Assembly: GCF_003628555.1 (NCBI RefSeq)
Contig: NZ_CP021731.1
Span: forward strand, 372,001-436,000
Direction: 5' to 3'
Source of the DNA: Azoarcus sp. DN11
GTDB lineage: Bacteria; Pseudomonadota; Gammaproteobacteria; Burkholderiales; Rhodocyclaceae
Length of the DNA: 64,000 nt
Positions 61,367 to 64,000 of the stretch are shown here, in pieces. The notes under the pieces were generated by a model that had not been told where the DNA came from, made no database searches, and worked only from the letters and a program-made list of their open reading frames with translations. The position numbers were made by a program, and so were the translations under genes. Each line of letters opens with the position of its first letter. Within the stretch, counting starts at the first letter, position 1.

Positions 61367-62143
61367 CTACTTCTCGACGAAGGCGTGCTCGATCACGTAG
61401 TCGCCCGGTTCGCCGATGCGCTTGGACATGTGGAAGCCGCGCTTGTCGAGGAGCTCGCGCGAGCTCTTGAGCATCGCCGAGCTGCCGCAGATCATCACGC
61501 GGTCGACGGCGCGGTCGAGCGGAGGCAGGCCGATGTCCTCGAAGAGCTTGCCGCTTTCGATCAGGTCGGTGAAGCGGCCCTGGTTGCGGAAGGGCTCGCG
61601 CGTCACGGTGGGGTAGTAGATCAGCTTCTCGCTGACGGCTTCGCCGAGGAATTCGTGCTGCGGCAGCTCGTGCGTGATGTAGTGCTCGTAGGCCACTTCG
61701 CTGACGTAGCGCACGCCGTGGATCAGGATCACCTTCTCGAAGCGGTCATACACGTCGAGGTCGCGGATCACGCTCATGAAGGGCGCCAGCCCCGTGCCGG
61801 TCGAGAACAGGTAGAGGTGCTTGCCCGGCAGCAGGTCGTGCAGCACCAGCGTGCCGGTGGGCTTGCGCGACACGAGGATCTCGTCGCCCGGCTGCACCTT
61901 CTGCAGGCGCGAAGTCAGCGGGCCGTCGGGCACCTTGATGCTGAAGAATTCGAGGTTTTCCTCGTAGTTCGGGCTCGCGATCGAGTACGCGCGCATCAGC
62001 GGGCGGCCGTCCACTTCCAGGCCGATCATGACGAACTGGCCGTTCTCGTAGCGCAGCGCGCGGTCGCGCGTCGTGGTGAAGGAGAACAGCGTTTCGTTCC
62101 AGTGGTGCACGCTGACGATCTTTTCGGTGATGAATGCTGCCAT
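61367..62143 (-). CDS. fpr: Ferredoxin-NADP+ reductase
   Basis: A 258-aa flavoprotein. FAD motif RAYSIASPNYEE (RxYS), NADP region FSTGTGLAPFMS, HGVRYVSEVAYEHYI, and MICGSSAML, and a C terminus ending YVIEHAFVEK, which is typical of bacterial Fpr (aromatic residue followed by VEK). It moves electrons between NADPH and ferredoxin or flavodoxin. Length is standard for subclass I/II bacterial enzymes. The ATG at 62143 has no strong ribosome site. A hairpin with a T-tract follows the gene. Confidence 0.93.
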   Translation of the reverse strand: MAAFITEKIVSVHHWNETLFSFTTTRDRALRYENGQFVMIGLEVDGRPLMRAYSIASPNYEENLEFFSIKVPDGPLTSRLQKVQPGDEILVSRKPTGTLVLHDLLPGKHLYLFSTGTGLAPFMSVIRDLDVYDRFEKVILIHGVRYVSEVAYEHYITHELPQHEFLGEAVSEKLIYYPTVTREPFRNQGRFTDLIESGKLFEDIGLPPLDRAVDRVMICGSSAMLKSSRELLDKRGFHMSKRIGEPGDYVIEHAFVEK

Positions 62144-62478
62144 GGCTACTTGGTCGGGTTTTGGGCTGAAGGCGTGAATTGTACTGCTGCGATGCAGCGT
62201 GGGGAGAAATATGTAGTAATCAGTTGGTTATAAGAGAAGGCAGGGCAGATCGAGCATCGGGAAAGACGGATGTCGGGGGGGCGGCTGCACGCGCCGGCGC
62301 AGGAACGCGATCGGCCGGCCGGGGTCGATGAACATGCTGCGGGTGAGTTGGCGGACGAACCGGCGGAGAACATGGCGGACAAGGCGAGGCCGGTGGCGAC
62401 GCGCAGGGCTGCGCGGACGCGAGGAGTGGGGTGACGAGGGGGACGAGGATCGTGAATACGGATGCGAGGGAGCCGGTC
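62144..62478. other. Gene-free interval before the nitroreductase gene
   Basis: This 335-bp region has no gene I can support. About 62195-62235 is AT-rich and probably holds the fpr promoter on the minus strand. The remainder (62240-62470) is GC-rich and open in several frames by base composition; a short basic stretch on the minus strand (RLVRHVLRRFVRQL) reads somewhat like a protein tail, but no start, ribosome site or recognised domain supports it. It may be a gene remnant. Confidence 0.4.
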
Positions 62479-64000
62479 ATGCCATCCGAGCTCGTTCGCG
62501 GCTACCATGAGCGCAGCAAGCACCGCCCGGAGCGCTATGCGCCGGGCCCGGGCAGGCTCGACTGGGCGAACCAGCCGGACCCGTGGCGCACCTGGGACGG
62601 CACGCCGCGCACGGCGCTGCCGCTGGCGGCGGACGGCCTCGCGACGCGCCATGCCGCGCTGCGACGGGGCGAGCTGCCGCCGCCTGCGCCATTCGATCTC
62701 GTGCATCTGGGCATCCTGTTCGAACTGTCGCTGGCGCTGTCGGCATGGAAGGAGTTCGCCGGGTCGCGCTGGGCGCTGCGCTGCAACCCGTCGAGCGGGA
62801 ACCTGCATCCGACCGAGGGCTACCTGATCGCGCCCGCGCTGGCCGGCATCCCGGCCGGCGTGCACCACTACCTGAGCCGCGAGCACGTGCTGGAGCAGCG
62901 TGCGCTGCCGCCCGCGGGCTGGGGGCGGGCCTTCGGCGGGGAGGCGGTGCTGGTGGCGCTGAGCTCGATCCACTGGCGCGAGGCGTGGAAGTACGGCATG
63001 CGCGCGTGGCGCTATTGCCAGCACGACTGCGGCCATGCGGTGGCTGCGCTGTCGCTTGCCGCGGCGGCGCTCGGCTGGTCTGCACGGGTGCTCGACCGGG
63101 TCGGCGACGACGCCATTGCCTGCCTGGCCGGACTCGACCGCGCGGTCGATTTCGGCGCCGCCGAACGTGAGGCGCCCGAGGTGCTGATGTGGATCGGGGG
63201 CGCGCAGGGCGACGTCGATGTCGATGCGCTCGTCGCGCTCGCGGGGCGTTGCACGTGGCAAGGGCGGGCCAACCGCCTGAGCGCCGGGCATGTCGACTGG
63301 CCCGATATCGGCGTCGTCGATGCGGCGGCGCGCAAGCCGCGTACGGCGGCTGTGCAGGGCGCGGCACGCCTGGCGCTGCCCCTGCCCGCGGCCGCCACAA
63401 ACGATCTGCCCTTCGCGACGCTCGCGCGCCGGCGCCGCAGCGCGGTGGCCTTCGACGGCGTCACGACGATGGGCGGCGCCGCGTTCTTCGCGCTGCTCGA
63501 TGCGCTGCTGCCGCGTGCGCACGTTCCGCCGTGGTCGGCGTGGCCGTGGCCACCGCAGGTACACCCGGCATTCTTCGTGCATCGCGTGGACGGGCTGGAG
63601 CCGGGGCTGTACGTGCTCGTGCGCGACCCCGCGGCCCTCGCCGGGCTGCGCGCCGCGCTGCGCGAAGACTGGCTGTGGCACAAGACCGGCCCCGCGCACG
63701 TGCCGCTCTACCTGCTGATTCCCTACGACCTGCGTGCGGCGGCGCAGCTGGTGAGCTGCCACCAGGAGATCGCCGCCGATTCGTGCTTCGCGCTCGGCAT
63801 GCTGGCGCACACCGGGCTCGTCGCGCGCGAGCCGTGGCGCTATGCGCAGCTCTATCGCGAGTGCGGCCTGATCGGCCAGGTGCTCTATCTCGAAGCGGAA
63901 GCGGCGGGGCTGCGCGGCACCGGCATCGGCTGCTTCTTCGACGACGCAATGCATGAACTGCTGGGCATCACGGGCGATGCGTGGCAGAGCCTCTACCACT
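62479..64000 (+). CDS. Tandem nitroreductase (SagB/ThcOx-like) protein, 3' truncated by window end
   Basis: The frame is open to the window end (507 codons, incomplete). The ATG at 62479 follows GAGGGAG; an in-frame GTG 27 nt upstream is an alternative. Two nitroreductase-type halves are suggested: the first has RWALRCNPSSGNLHPTEGYL and YLSREHVLEQRAL with WRYCQHDCGHAVAALSLAAA, the second DLPFATLARRRRSAVAFDG, HPAFFVHRVDGLEPGLYVL and YRECGLIGQVLYLEAEAAGL. These resemble the FMN-binding SagB/thiazoline-oxidase-type dehydrogenases, but no YcaO cyclase gene is visible. A general flavin-dependent dehydrogenase role is equally likely. The partner genes would lie beyond the window. Confidence 0.85.
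   Translation, partial: MPSELVRGYHERSKHRPERYAPGPGRLDWANQPDPWRTWDGTPRTALPLAADGLATRHAALRRGELPPPAPFDLVHLGILFELSLALSAWKEFAGSRWALRCNPSSGNLHPTEGYLIAPALAGIPAGVHHYLSREHVLEQRALPPAGWGRAFGGEAVLVALSSIHWREAWKYGMRAWRYCQHDCGHAVAALSLAAAALGWSARVLDRVGDDAIACLAGLDRAVDFGAAEREAPEVLMWIGGAQGDVDVDALVALAGRCTWQGRANRLSAGHVDWPDIGVVDAAARKPRTAAVQGAARLALPLPAAATNDLPFATLARRRRSAVAFDGVTTMGGAAFFALLDALLPRAHVPPWSAWPWPPQVHPAFFVHRVDGLEPGLYVLVRDPAALAGLRAALREDWLWHKTGPAHVPLYLLIPYDLRAAAQLVSCHQEIAADSCFALGMLAHTGLVAREPWRYAQLYRECGLIGQVLYLEAEAAGLRGTGIGCFFDDAMHELLGITGDAWQSLYH

Noticed and set aside
62220..62480. Small minus-strand gene between fpr and the nitroreductase gene
   Set aside because: No ribosome site, composition-driven Pro/Ala/Ser sequence, no recognisable domain.
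1..64000. Mobile elements, prophage, CRISPR arrays, tRNA or rRNA genes
   Set aside because: No transposase, integrase, spaced direct-repeat array or RNA gene signature was seen by eye on either strand.

Overview
The window is a gene-dense chromosomal segment of a very GC-rich betaproteobacterium. The phenylacetate cluster (paaN divergent from paaGHIK-ABCDE, a TetR regulator and a Liv-type ABC transporter), the RibBX-type ribB, the DsbD/CutA neighbourhood and the many hybrid sensor proteins fit the Rhodocyclales, i.e. the Azoarcus/Aromatoleum/Thauera group. That placement comes from gene content; no rRNA or tRNA gene is visible to confirm it. I see no IS element, phage, CRISPR array or plasmid function.

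Layout. (1) 1-6.6 kb: the end of a chemosensory operon: a CheA-receiver hybrid, CheB, a receiver-histidine kinase and a REC-PAS-PAS-GGDEF-EAL-REC protein, joined largely by ATGA stop/start overlaps, plus a small cysteine-rich protein. It resembles Wsp-type arrays, but its visible c-di-GMP output looks like a phosphodiesterase rather than a cyclase. (2) 6.6-22.5 kb: aerobic CoA-dependent phenylacetate catabolism. PaaK activates phenylacetate, PaaABCDE epoxidises the ring, PaaG isomerises the epoxide, PaaN oxidises the ring-cleaved aldehyde, PaaH works in the lower pathway, PaaI is a proofreading thioesterase, and a TetR (PaaR-like) regulator and a four-protein uptake ABC system follow. The paaN-paaG intergenic region holds a perfect FNR/Anr box and a TetR-type operator on one candidate promoter. 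(3) 22.5-33 kb: a TPR-glycosyltransferase-FkbM fusion, a DMT exporter with a divergent LysR gene, a putative Na+/H+ antiporter, a macro-domain protein, and a beta-alanine catabolic pair (bauA, mmsA) with its own divergent LysR regulator.

(4) 33-42.3 kb: housekeeping genes: HU, a DEAD-box helicase with a long leader, nusB-ribH-ribB(X)-ribE, dsbD, cutA, an unknown protein and a Ub-Mut7C protein. (5) 42.3-56.2 kb: a sensory island of ten genes: a degenerate kinase with a CheY-like partner, a PAS-only protein, an XRE/binding-protein/hybrid-kinase operon, a REC-HPt protein, a single receiver, a 1342-aa MASE1-CHASE-PAS hybrid kinase and a REC-EAL protein. Short shared motifs lie upstream of several of these genes. 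(6) 56-64 kb: a DUF3108-like protein, a LysR/NAD(P)-binding divergent pair, a MoaD-like sulfur carrier beside an Asp-box propeller, a PsiF-type protein, ferredoxin-NADP reductase, and a tandem nitroreductase (SagB-like) gene that runs off the end.

The strongest candidates for new biology are the sensory island (42-56 kb), the Wsp-like array with apparent phosphodiesterase output, and oxygen-linked control of the phenylacetate promoter.
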